A stretch of DNA of 30,932 nucleotides from an uncultured Veillonella sp. (GTDB lineage: Bacteria > Bacillota > Negativicutes > Veillonellales > Veillonellaceae), in contig URPV01000009.1 of NCBI GenBank assembly GCA_900549805.1, positions 1 through 30,932 on the forward strand, given 5' to 3'. Positions within the stretch are counted from its first letter, which is position 1; the number at the start of each line of letters is the position of its first letter. A program made the position numbers and the translations under genes. The notes under the pieces were generated by a model that saw nothing but the letters and a program-made list of their open reading frames with translations, had not been told where the DNA came from and did no database searches. Of the stretch, positions 1-6,447 are shown piece by piece.

Positions 1-1
1 G

Positions 2-328
2 CGAGGGATGAAGAAACTTCTACTCGTAGATGCTATTAATGGTGGTGAAGAACCAGGTACCGTCTATGAGTTCCCTCATCGGGAGTTAGAACAATACTTT
101 ACAGACCATATCTCCGTTCATGAAGTGGGTATGCAAGATATTCTTCGCATTCGCCACATGCAGGAAGATCCTCTAGAAGATGCTATGGTAATCGGCGTAG
201 AACCGGAATCATTAGAGATTGGTTTTGAGCCTAGTCCGACAGTGGCTAACGTCCTTCCTGATGTGAAAGAGCGGGTCCTTAAAGTATTAGCCTCTTGGGG
301 AGTTTCTTATAAGAAAAAAGAAAAATAG
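2..328 (+). CDS. NiFe-hydrogenase maturation protease, C-terminal part (partial)
   Basis: This is the 3' part of a peptidase M52 (HyaD/HybD/HupD-type) endopeptidase, which removes the C-terminal tail of the hydrogenase large subunit after nickel insertion. The frame is open to the window edge, and the ATG at 8 is probably an internal methionine: the residues after it (LLLVDAINGGEEPGTV) match the middle of the family, where a hydrophobic strand leads into a VDA and then a PGTV motif. The later stretch IGVEPESLEIGFEPSPTV matches the family's G-[VI]-x-P segment and SP-x-V element before the final helix. The nickel-binding N-terminal residues lie outside the window. The HupH-like gene downstream supports a hydrogenase locus extending to the left. 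Family assignment is from recognised motifs; the exact hydrogenase served is not visible. Confidence 0.82.
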   Translation, partial: RGMKKLLLVDAINGGEEPGTVYEFPHRELEQYFTDHISVHEVGMQDILRIRHMQEDPLEDAMVIGVEPESLEIGFEPSPTVANVLPDVKERVLKVLASWGVSYKKKEK

Positions 329-356
329 AAGAAATAGCTATTTCTGTGTATACTAG

Positions 357-384
357 AGGAAGGTAACCTTGTTATCTTCCTTTT
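357..384 (+). terminator. Terminator-like hairpin between hydrogenase genes
   Basis: A 10-bp stem (358-367 with 371-380, one G-T wobble) with a 3-nt loop is followed by TTTT at 381-384. It has the form of an intrinsic terminator but lies only 20 nt before the next gene, so it may act as a partial terminator or mRNA-processing hairpin inside the locus. Confidence 0.6.
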
Positions 385-404
385 GTAGTTTAGAGGAGCT
401 TTAT

Positions 405-782
405 ATGATACAAAATTATGGAAATGTGCAGGCTGTTCTCAAAGAATTACGCCATGCTCTTGTAGATTTAAAAGAAAATAATAAAACATATTCTGTATAT
501 GTGGAAAAAACAGGCCTGACTGATGAGGAACAAGTAGAGGTTTTAGAAACACTTGGTAAGGGGACCGTAGAAATTCGATTCACAGAGACAGAACAACCTG
601 TGTCTTGGTATGAAACACAATTTTCTGGAATCTGGGTAGGGACATTTAAAAACCACAGAGATGAAAATATGCTCCACACTATTGAAGTTTGCCGTTATCC
701 AGAATTGGCTGGGGCTTATGATGAAGATATTGATACGGCCGTGCAAGACATAGACGAATGGATTGCAGCGGCTAGCATTTAA
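405..782 (+). CDS. HupH/HyaF-like hydrogenase expression protein (C-terminal domain only)
   Basis: A 125-residue protein resembling the C-terminal domain of HupH/HyaF, proteins needed for maturation of uptake NiFe hydrogenase, probably in small-subunit assembly. The visible signature is GKGTVEIRF, then WYETQFSGIWVG, then HTIEVCRYPEL, which matches the family pattern of a G-x-V strand, an ET-x-F-x-G-[VI]-W core and an IEV-x-x-x-P end. Full-length HupH/HyaF is about 280 residues, so this is a half-length version. The ATG at 405 is chosen because AGAGGAG lies at 392-398; an upstream TTG at 369 falls in the loop of the terminator-like hairpin. It follows the maturation protease by 76 nt. The family call is from pattern recognition and the role is inferred from context. 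Confidence 0.72.
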   Translation: MIQNYGNVQAVLKELRHALVDLKENNKTYSVYVEKTGLTDEEQVEVLETLGKGTVEIRFTETEQPVSWYETQFSGIWVGTFKNHRDENMLHTIEVCRYPELAGAYDEDIDTAVQDIDEWIAAASI

Positions 783-796
783 TTGAGGGGGACAAA

Positions 797-1345
797 ATGA
801 AAAGCTTTTTAAAAAGACAAGCTATTTTGGTGGTCATCGCAATCATTGTAGCCATTGCTTGGTCTGGATGGACAGCTCGCGTAAATATGGTTAAGATGCA
901 GAAATCTATGGCTAGCCAATATAGTCTCTTGCAAAACCAAATGGATAATCGGGCCCAACTGGGTCAAGCTCTTATGGATGAGATGGGGATTTATTCAAAC
1001 TATGATCCTGAAACAGTAGATAATTTTAAAACGGGTCACAAGGGTATTAAGGAGGCCACTGATTTAAAGAGCCTCATGACAGCAGACGCCAAGGTTGAAG
1101 ATAGTTTGAATTTAATGTTCATGGTTATAGCTAACATGAAAGACTTGCAAGCTAACCAAGACTTGGCTACCAAACAAGAGCAATTGGTTAAGGCAAGTAA
1201 GCAAATTCAACAGTCCGAGAAGGATTATAATGATAGCTTGACCGCCTATAACCAAGAAGTACGCCGCTTCCCAGTATCTATCGTCGCTGAGTTATGCGGT
1301 TTCCGCCCCGTTCCTGCCATTCAATTAAATGGTGACGTAAAGTAA
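797..1345 (+). CDS. LemA family membrane-anchored protein
   Basis: A 182-residue LemA-like protein of unknown biochemical role. It has one N-terminal membrane segment (about residues 8-25, with a short positive N-terminus), so most of the chain should lie outside the cytoplasm. The rest is helical, with the family's landmarks: RAQLGQAL in the place of the usual RADLIPNL, a segment MKDLQANQDLATKQEQL matching the PxLKAN-x-x-F-x-x-LQ element, SEKDYNDSLTAYNQEVRRFP matching the YN-x-x-V-x-x-[YF]N-x-x-[IV]-x-x-FP element, and GFRPVPAIQ near the end. GAGGGGG at 785-791 sits 5 nt before the ATG. It follows the HupH-like gene by 14 nt and is probably co-transcribed. Why a LemA protein sits in a hydrogenase neighbourhood is unknown. 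Confidence 0.8.
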   Translation: MKSFLKRQAILVVIAIIVAIAWSGWTARVNMVKMQKSMASQYSLLQNQMDNRAQLGQALMDEMGIYSNYDPETVDNFKTGHKGIKEATDLKSLMTADAKVEDSLNLMFMVIANMKDLQANQDLATKQEQLVKASKQIQQSEKDYNDSLTAYNQEVRRFPVSIVAELCGFRPVPAIQLNGDVK

Positions 1346-1376
1346 AAAATAATTATATCGAAAAAAATAAAAATAG

Positions 1377-1408
1377 ATATTGATACCTATCGATATATAT
1401 GGTATAGT
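1377..1408 (+). promoter_or_regulatory. Rubredoxin promoter with overlapping inverted repeat
   Basis: TTGATA (1380-1385), a 17-nt spacer and TATAGT (1403-1408) form a sigma-A-like promoter. An inverted repeat, ATATTGATA-cc-TATCGATAT (1377-1396, 8 of 9 positions paired), covers the -35 box and could be an operator. The regulator is unknown; the AT-rich GATA/TATC composition is loosely Fur-like, but this is inference. Confidence 0.5.
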
Positions 1409-1466
1409 TATCTCAGATAAAGTATCTTATGTAATGTATATATAGTTTCTAAAGGAGATTAATATC

Positions 1467-1604
1467 ATGAAAAAGTATGTATGCATAGTATGCGGTTGGG
1501 TTTATGATCCTGAAGTTGAAGGTATGGCTTTTGAAGACCAACCTGATGATTACGTTTGCCCACTCTGTGGCGTTGGCAAAGACCAATTTGAAGTAGTTGC
1601 TTAA
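1467..1604 (+). CDS. Rubredoxin, short-loop type
   Basis: A 45-residue one-iron electron carrier. The two cysteine pairs are C6-x2-C9 (YVCIVCGWVYDP) and C31-x2-C34 (DDYVCPLCG), which hold Fe(SCys)4. Common rubredoxins are 52-54 residues; this one lacks about seven residues of the loop after YDP, as in the 45-residue rubredoxin of Desulfovibrio desulfuricans, which also shares the CG-V-x-KDQF ending. AAAGGAGA at 1451-1458 precedes the ATG. The gene has its own promoter and a terminator 16 nt downstream, so it is probably monocistronic. Rubredoxins (HupI) occur in some hydrogenase clusters, but roles in oxygen or peroxide detoxification are equally possible here. The family call is very secure; the partner is unknown. 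Confidence 0.96.
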   Translation: MKKYVCIVCGWVYDPEVEGMAFEDQPDDYVCPLCGVGKDQFEVVA

Positions 1605-1620
1605 TTGCTTTAACCCATAC

Positions 1621-1658
1621 AAAAAAAGGGGATGACGGAAAGTGTCATCCCCTTTTTG
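1621..1658 (+). terminator. Intrinsic terminator after rubredoxin
   Basis: The stem AAAAAGGGGATGAC / GTCATCCCCTTTTT (1623-1636 with 1644-1657) has a 7-nt loop and ends in a U-run. The A-run on the 5' side lets it also work on the opposite strand. Confidence 0.93.
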
Positions 1659-1779
1659 CTTGTCCTTGCTTCTCAATGACTAGATGGTATCCAAGAGTCT
1701 ATGACTAGACAGGTGGAAATGAGGGCTAGCATATATGGTAGGAAGAGGCTTTTATCAGGCTATATGTGGTAAAAATGGT

Positions 1780-1808
1780 TTGACAAAGAGGTCCAGTATA
1801 GATATAAT
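1780..1808 (+). promoter_or_regulatory. Perfect-consensus sigma-A promoter for yceD-rpmF
   Basis: TTGACA (1780-1785), exactly 17 nt, then TATAAT (1803-1808). The expected start of transcription near 1815 leaves only about 14 nt of leader before the yceD ATG at 1829. A strong constitutive promoter suits a ribosomal-protein transcript. Confidence 0.88.
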
Positions 1809-1828
1809 GACTTAGTCGAGGTAAGATT

Positions 1829-2344
1829 ATGAAACTGCAAGTAGAGCAAGCAAAAGAACATATAGGAGAGAAATTTCCTTATAGCTATACGCTGCCGGCT
1901 ACTGAGCTCGGTGACGTAACTGCTTTTCCTTGGAGCCGTCATGATATAACCATTAATGGTGAGTTTTGGTTCGATGGTCTCAACTTCGTTACGGAAGGTA
2001 AGATTCAGTCTGAAGGCGATTATGAATGTGCCCGTTGTTTGGTGCCCGTTCATCACGTGCGAACAGACGCCTACCATGAAGTCTATGGTGTCCCTCAAAA
2101 GAGCGACAATGTAGAGGACTTGGAGTTTCTTCCTTTTGATGGGGAGACGATTGACTTACGAGATCTCATTCGTGAAACTTTAATCATCAATGAGCCAGCT
2201 CAAGTGTTATGTCAGGAAGATTGCAAAGGATTATGCGTTCATTGCGGAGCTAACTTGAACACTTCGCCTTGTTCTTGTGATTCCTTTGTTGTGGATCCTC
2301 GATTTGCAGCGCTGAGAGCGTTACTCGATGAATCTGATGATTAA
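1829..2344 (+). CDS. yceD: YceD / DUF177 family protein
   Basis: A 171-residue DUF177 (YceD; YlbN in Bacillus) protein. The family is almost always encoded just before rpmF and has been linked to 23S rRNA accumulation. Visible features are the central YECARCL segment, a FLPFDGETIDLRDLIRETLIINEP block typical of the family core, and a C-terminal cysteine-rich element C-x3-C-x3-C-x2-C followed by C-x-C (CQEDCKGLCVHCG then CSC) that probably binds a metal, then DPRFAALRALL. GAGGTAAG at 1818-1825 precedes the ATG. It is separated from rpmF by 30 nt and shares its strong promoter. The biochemical function is not established. Confidence 0.92.
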   Translation: MKLQVEQAKEHIGEKFPYSYTLPATELGDVTAFPWSRHDITINGEFWFDGLNFVTEGKIQSEGDYECARCLVPVHHVRTDAYHEVYGVPQKSDNVEDLEFLPFDGETIDLRDLIRETLIINEPAQVLCQEDCKGLCVHCGANLNTSPCSCDSFVVDPRFAALRALLDESDD

Positions 2345-2374
2345 GAATGATTGTATTAAGGAGGTGCAACTCAC

Positions 2375-2551
2375 ATGGCAGTACCTAAACGTAGATTGTC
2401 TAAATGCCGTCGCGATCGTCGTCGTGCTAATTGGAAATTGGAAGCTCCTGGCTTCGTAGCATGCCCAACATGCCACGAACCAATGATGCCACATCGCGTT
2501 TGCCCTACATGCGGTTCCTACAAAGGTTCCCAAGTAGTTGCAAAAGCGTAA
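2375..2551 (+). CDS. rpmF: 50S ribosomal protein L32
   Basis: A 58-residue L32, a small basic protein of the large ribosomal subunit. It begins MAVPKRRLSKCRRDRRRA, the usual L32 start, and carries a zinc ribbon with C30-x2-C33 and C43-x2-C46, so it is the zinc-dependent form. A very strong AAGGAGGTG lies at 2358-2366 before the ATG. It is the second gene of the yceD-rpmF transcript and is followed by a terminator. Confidence 0.97.
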   Translation: MAVPKRRLSKCRRDRRRANWKLEAPGFVACPTCHEPMMPHRVCPTCGSYKGSQVVAKA

Positions 2552-2575
2552 TCACAACCTCATTGATCGTGATCG

Positions 2576-2606
2576 AGAGCGTACACCGCATGGTGTGCGC
2601 TCTTTT
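2576..2606 (+). terminator. Intrinsic terminator after rpmF
   Basis: An 11-bp stem (GAGCGTACACC at 2577-2587 with GGTGTGCGCTC at 2592-2602, one G-T wobble), a GCAT loop and TTTT at 2603-2606. Confidence 0.9.
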
Positions 2607-2823
2607 GCTATATAGGGGACATAATTGGGCGGAGAATATGCCTTTATCTTGTGAGGTGGTCATAAGTTAAGTGCCTGAAGAAAGTAAAATTATGACTAAG
2701 TGGTCATAATTTCACCATTGAATTTGGAGGCCTTTAAGAGATTTCTTTCCCTTGCTGTAATCTATAGAATTACAAGGGGTAGTAGCTGACTTTCTTGTGG
2801 GCGACTATATATAGTAAAATGCC
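2607..2823. other. Non-coding stretch upstream of fapR with inverted repeats
   Basis: From rpmF to fapR there are 342 nt without a convincing gene. Besides the rpmF terminator and the fapR promoter this part holds a perfect 10-bp inverted repeat (2687-2712), two of three copies of TGGTCATAA (2657-2665 and 2701-2709; the third is at 2873-2881 in the fapR operator), and a second hairpin: CCCTT / AAGGG (2749-2753 with 2774-2778) continuing as GTAAT / ATTAC (2757-2761 with 2769-2773) across a 3-nt bulge, with no U-run. The short open frames here have no ribosome site or recognisable product. Confidence 0.6.
2687..2712. repeat. Perfect 10-bp inverted repeat, possible operator
   Basis: AAATTATGAC - 6 nt - GTCATAATTT, all ten positions paired. 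The 6-nt spacing resembles dimeric regulator sites such as those of the CRP/FNR family, but the half-site is not one I can assign. It lies about 110 nt upstream of the fapR -35 box. Confidence 0.6.
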
Positions 2824-2852
2824 TTGCATTGACTGGCAGTCTTATGTATAAT
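2824..2852 (+). promoter_or_regulatory. Promoter of the fapR-fab operon
   Basis: TTGCAT (2824-2829), a 17-nt spacer and TATAAT (2847-2852). Transcription should begin near 2859, placing the FapR-like operator at about +6 to +23, a position suited to repression. Confidence 0.75.
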
Positions 2853-2864
2853 TGAAATGAAGTA

Positions 2865-2881
2865 TTAGTACTTGGTCATAA
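2865..2881. promoter_or_regulatory. FapR-like operator
   Basis: TTAGTACTTGGTCATAA resembles the imperfect palindrome TTAGTAC-N3-GTACTAA bound by FapR in Bacillus and Staphylococcus. The left half is exact and the right half differs at two positions. It lies between the promoter -10 box and the fapR start, so autoregulation by FapR, relieved by malonyl-CoA, is the likely control of this operon. Confidence 0.75.
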
Positions 2882-2893
2882 AAGGTGGTTTCA

Positions 2894-3454
2894 ATGGGTC
2901 GGTTAAAAAAACAAGAGCGACAAAAGCAGTTAGCTGAAAAACTGAATATTACGCCCTTTGTTACAGACGAAGAGTTGGCACAGCATTTTTCTGTGTCCGT
3001 ACCAACCATTCGTTTGGATCGGCTAGAACTGGGAATCCCTGAACTCCGAGAACGGATTAAGGCCATGGCTACAGAACACTCCAATGAGTTTGTAGCGATT
3101 CCTCACCAGGATTTGGTGGGGGACTTGATTGACCTCACAGAGGGGCAACAAGCTTTGTCCATGCTTCAGACCACACCGGATATGGTGGATGGATCTGGTT
3201 ATGTAGATCCACAATACCTGTATGCGCAGGCCAATTCACTAGCAAAAGCTGTAATTGGTGTTCCTGTGGCGACCGCCGGTGTAGGGAATATAAAACACAA
3301 AAAACCCGTAACGGCTGGGGTTAATCTAGTAGCTAAGGCTGAGGTTATTCGCCGGACCGCTGGTAAGTACTATATATGGGTTTTCATTAAAGATAAAGTG
3401 AAAGAAGTTTTCCGGGCTAAATTTATTATGGAGCCCATCGAGAATAGGGTGTAG
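2894..3454 (+). CDS. fapR: FapR, malonyl-CoA-responsive repressor of lipid synthesis
   Basis: A 186-residue homologue of FapR (188 residues in B. subtilis). Residues 1-45 form the DeoR-like helix-turn-helix (TPFVTDEELAQHFSVSVPTIR then LDRLELGIPELRERIK, nearly identical to Bacillus FapR). Residues about 70-186 form the hot-dog effector domain with the conserved AQANSLA (111-117, including the ligand-contacting Asn). FapR represses fab and pls genes and leaves DNA when malonyl-CoA binds. The ATG at 2894 is chosen over a GTG at 2885 because AAAGGTGG (2881-2888) is correctly spaced only for the ATG. The residues just before AQANSLA are VDPQYLY, where Bacillus has an Arg-Gly pair. It leads the operon, with plsX 3 nt downstream. 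Confidence 0.95.
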   Translation: MGRLKKQERQKQLAEKLNITPFVTDEELAQHFSVSVPTIRLDRLELGIPELRERIKAMATEHSNEFVAIPHQDLVGDLIDLTEGQQALSMLQTTPDMVDGSGYVDPQYLYAQANSLAKAVIGVPVATAGVGNIKHKKPVTAGVNLVAKAEVIRRTAGKYYIWVFIKDKVKEVFRAKFIMEPIENRV

Positions 3455-3457
3455 AGC

Positions 3458-4486
3458 ATGAGAATTGCAATTGATGCAATGGGTGGCGATTTCGCACCAC
3501 TCGAAACAGTCCTCGGTGCCATTGCGGCAGTGAAAGAGAACGCTCAAATTGAAGTTGTTCTCGTCGGTGATGAAGTACAAATCAAAGATATCTTGAAGGA
3601 TAGTGGGGAACTTGATAACCCTCGCATTTCTGTTCACCATGCTAGCCAAGTAATCGGCATGGATGAACATCCAGGACAAGCTCTTCGCAAGAAAAAGGAT
3701 GCTTCCGTAGTGGTAGCAACCCGACTTGTACACGACAAGGACTGCGATGTTGTGGTAGCACCAGGTTCCACTGGTGCTGCGGTAGCAGCAGCTCTCTTTG
3801 GCTTAGGGCGTATTAAAGGGATTGACCGTCCTGTCATTGCCACACCGATGCCTACTGTTAAGGGGATTACGGTTATGTTGGACTCTGGAGCCAACGCTAA
3901 CTCCAAGCCAAAACACTTGGTACAAGGAGCTATTATGGGCGTTGAATATGCCAAACTTCTTCTGAATAAGGAAAATCCTACTGTGGGTCTCCTCAATATT
4001 GGGGAAGAAGCCACTAAGGGAAATGAAGTGGTTTTAGCAGCCCATCCCGTTTTAAAGGGACTCAAGTCCATTAACTTCTTCGGTAACGTAGAAGGCCGTG
4101 ATATTCCAAAGGGTACAGTTGATGTAGTGGTTTGCGATGGCTTTGTAGGCAATGTTATCCTCAAGTTTGCAGAAGGCTTGGTTGTAGGCTTGTCAGCTAT
4201 GATCAAGGAAGCCATTATGAATGGAGGATTCTTGGCTAAGTTAGGGGCTCTCCTTGTAAAACCAGCCCTTAAGACCATCGCAAAGAAGGTAGATCATACA
4301 GAAAATGGTGGTGCCCCTCTCTTGGGCGTTAACGGTGTCTTTATGATTGCACATGGCTCTTCTAAATCTAAGGAAATTAAAACGGCCATTACCATCGGTA
4401 ATGATCTAGCAGAACGGAAAATTATCCAACACATTGCTGACGTAATTGAGGAAGAAGGAGCTCAAAAATATGAGTATGATGAATAA
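3458..4486 (+). CDS. plsX: Phosphate acyltransferase PlsX
   Basis: A 342-residue PlsX, which converts acyl-ACP and phosphate to acyl-phosphate, the donor for PlsY in phosphatidic acid synthesis; it is a peripheral membrane enzyme. The start MRIAIDAMGGDFAP and the later APGSTGAAVAAALFGLGRI, LDSGANANSKP, NIGEEATKGN, VVCDGFVGNVILK and GAPLLGVNG are diagnostic, and the length is normal. TAGGGTG at 3445-3451 serves the ATG. It sits between fapR and fabH, with the fabH start overlapping its end by 17 nt, indicating translational coupling. Confidence 0.97.
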   Translation: MRIAIDAMGGDFAPLETVLGAIAAVKENAQIEVVLVGDEVQIKDILKDSGELDNPRISVHHASQVIGMDEHPGQALRKKKDASVVVATRLVHDKDCDVVVAPGSTGAAVAAALFGLGRIKGIDRPVIATPMPTVKGITVMLDSGANANSKPKHLVQGAIMGVEYAKLLLNKENPTVGLLNIGEEATKGNEVVLAAHPVLKGLKSINFFGNVEGRDIPKGTVDVVVCDGFVGNVILKFAEGLVVGLSAMIKEAIMNGGFLAKLGALLVKPALKTIAKKVDHTENGGAPLLGVNGVFMIAHGSSKSKEIKTAITIGNDLAERKIIQHIADVIEEEGAQKYEYDE

Positions 4487-5465
4487 ATCGGTGGGCATTC
4501 TTGGAACCGGTTCCTATGCTCCTGATCATGTGGTGACTAATTTTGATTTGGAAAAAATCGTGGACACCTCTGATCAATGGATTCGCGAGCGTACTGGTAT
4601 CGAGGAACGGCGGATTGCGCCAGACCACATGACCACGTCCTTTATGGCGGCGGAAGCAGCTAAACGGGCTCTGGACATGGCTGGCCTTACAGCTGAAGAC
4701 ATTGATCTCATCATTTTAGCCACCTTTACAGGCGATATGGCTATCCCATCCACCGCTTGCCGGGTGCAAGAGGCCTTAGGGGCTACCAATGCTGCGGCTT
4801 ATGATTTAGGGGCTGCTTGCTCTGGTTTTGTTTATGGTATAAATAATGCCGCGGCCCTTATCAATGCGGGTATGGCTGAGAAAGTCTTGGTCATTGGAGC
4901 GGAAAAATTATCGCCTATCCTCAACTGGAAAGATCGGTCTACATGCGTTCTCTTCGGTGATGGTGCCGGGGCTGCAGTCCTAGGACAAGTGGATGAAGGC
5001 TATGGTCTTAAAGGCTTCGATATGGGAGCTGATGGTCGTGGCGGGTCTTCCTTGTTAATTCCTGCTGGTGGGACCGCTCAATTGCGGACGGATGCTAGTG
5101 TGGCTGACGGATCTGCCTTTCTCCAAATGGATGGTCCAGAGGTTTACAAGTTTGCTGTGAAAGTGATGGGTCGTACTGCCCTTAATGCCCTTGAGGATGC
5201 GGGCATGGACCTAGATCAATTAGACTTTTTTGTGCCACATCAAGCCAATAAGCGAATCATTGATTCTGCAGCTAAACGCTTGCAGCTAGATGGATCTAAG
5301 GTCATGGTAAATGTAAATAAATATGGTAACACGTCTGCTGCTTCCGTGGGGATTGCCCTGGATGAAGCCGTTCGCAGTGGCCGTATTAAACGTGGTGATA
5401 ATGTTGCGATGGCAGGTTTTGGCGCTGGGCTAACCTGGGCTGGCCTCGTCATGAAATGGTTCTAA
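4470..5465 (+). CDS. fabH: 3-oxoacyl-ACP synthase III (FabH)
   Basis: A 331-residue KAS III that condenses acetyl-CoA (or another short acyl-CoA) with malonyl-ACP to start fatty-acid synthesis. The catalytic triad is visible as C117 (DLGAACSGF), H257 (VPHQANKRI) and N287 (NKYGNTSAA), and GDGAGAAVL follows the family pattern. The ATG at 4470 is chosen because AAGGAG (4455-4460) is 9 nt upstream; the frame opens earlier, at 4446, without a ribosome site. Primer preference (straight or branched) cannot be read safely from sequence. The gene overlaps the plsX end and is followed by fabK 14 nt later. Confidence 0.97.
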   Translation: MSMMNKSVGILGTGSYAPDHVVTNFDLEKIVDTSDQWIRERTGIEERRIAPDHMTTSFMAAEAAKRALDMAGLTAEDIDLIILATFTGDMAIPSTACRVQEALGATNAAAYDLGAACSGFVYGINNAAALINAGMAEKVLVIGAEKLSPILNWKDRSTCVLFGDGAGAAVLGQVDEGYGLKGFDMGADGRGGSSLLIPAGGTAQLRTDASVADGSAFLQMDGPEVYKFAVKVMGRTALNALEDAGMDLDQLDFFVPHQANKRIIDSAAKRLQLDGSKVMVNVNKYGNTSAASVGIALDEAVRSGRIKRGDNVAMAGFGAGLTWAGLVMKWF

Positions 5466-5479
5466 GGGGGACTAAAGGA

Positions 5480-6424
5480 ATGATTAAAACTGATATTTGC
5501 GATATGTTGCAAATTGAATATCCACTCTTTCAAGGGGGGATGGCCTGGCTTGGTACAGCTGAATTAGCAGCTGCCGTATCTGAAGCCGGCGGCCTTGGCA
5601 TCATCGGTGCAGGTCATATGCCACCAGATGTATTCCGTAATGAAATTCATAAGTTGAAAGAACGCACTAATAAACCTTTCGGTTGTAACATCATGTTGAT
5701 GTCTCCTTTCGTAAAAGAAGTAATGGAAGTCGTGGTAGAAGAACGGGTTCCTGTTATCACAACAGGAGCTGGTAACCCAGCCGCTTATATTCCTGCTATG
5801 AAGGAAATTGGGACTAAGGTTATTCCTGTTACCGCTTCTGTTATGTTGGCTAAACGCCTCCTTCGCGATGGCATTGATGCTATTATCGCAGAAGGGACAG
5901 AGTCCGGTGGCCACGTAGGGGATATTACGACTATGGCCTTGGTTCCACAAGTTGTGGATGCCGTGGATGTACCGGTTATCGCGGCTGGCGGCATCGGTGA
6001 TGGACGCGGTGCGGCGGCTGCCTTTGCCTTAGGCGCACAAGCCGTTCAATTGGGGACACGCTTTGTTTTGTCGGAAGAATGTATTGCTCATGAAAATTAC
6101 AAGCAAGCTGTCTTGAAGGCAAAAGATCGGTCTACTGTTAAGACTGGTTTGACTACGGGCCATCCAGTGCGGATTTTGCAAAATGCTCTCTCCAAAAAAT
6201 ATGCTGAATTGGAATTCTCTGGTGCTCCTAAAGAAGAACTTGAAAACTTGGGCGCTGGTACTCTTCGCATGGCAGCTATTGAAGGGGAAGTTAAGAATGG
6301 CTCTGTTATGATCGGTCAAATTTCTGGCATGCTCAAGGATATTAAACCTTGTGAACAAATTGTCAAAGACATCATGGCAGAAACCGAAGCGGTTATTGCT
6401 AATATGCAAAAACTCGTTAAATAA
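5480..6424 (+). CDS. fabK: Enoyl-ACP reductase II (FabK)
   Basis: A 314-residue FMN-dependent enoyl-ACP reductase, close in pattern to Streptococcus pneumoniae FabK: YPLFQGGMAWLG, then AVSEAGGLGIIGAG, NIMLMSPFV, TTGAGNP, AEGTESGGHVGDITTM with the active-site His, IAAGGIGDGRGAAAAF and QLGTRFV. It completes each elongation cycle using NAD(P)H and replaces FabI, which is not seen here. AAGGGGG (5464-5470) supports ATG 5480 rather than ATG 5456, which would overlap fabH. It is flanked by fabH and fabD, which fits the annotation better than a nitronate monooxygenase reading. Confidence 0.95.
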   Translation: MIKTDICDMLQIEYPLFQGGMAWLGTAELAAAVSEAGGLGIIGAGHMPPDVFRNEIHKLKERTNKPFGCNIMLMSPFVKEVMEVVVEERVPVITTGAGNPAAYIPAMKEIGTKVIPVTASVMLAKRLLRDGIDAIIAEGTESGGHVGDITTMALVPQVVDAVDVPVIAAGGIGDGRGAAAAFALGAQAVQLGTRFVLSEECIAHENYKQAVLKAKDRSTVKTGLTTGHPVRILQNALSKKYAELEFSGAPKEELENLGAGTLRMAAIEGEVKNGSVMIGQISGMLKDIKPCEQIVKDIMAETEAVIANMQKLVK

Positions 6425-6447
6425 GGTTACAATATAAGGAGAAGGTC

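Noticed and set aside
2431..2670. Plus-strand open frame running from inside rpmF past its terminator
   Set aside because: It overlaps rpmF in another frame, crosses a strong terminator and has no ribosome site.
2672..2710. GTG-started mini-frame of 12 codons inside the inverted-repeat region upstream of fapR
   Set aside because: Too short, no ribosome site, and the sequence is better explained as an inverted repeat.
5456..5482. Earlier ATG for fabK at 5456
   Set aside because: It would overlap fabH and has no ribosome site; AAGGGGG fits the ATG at 5480.
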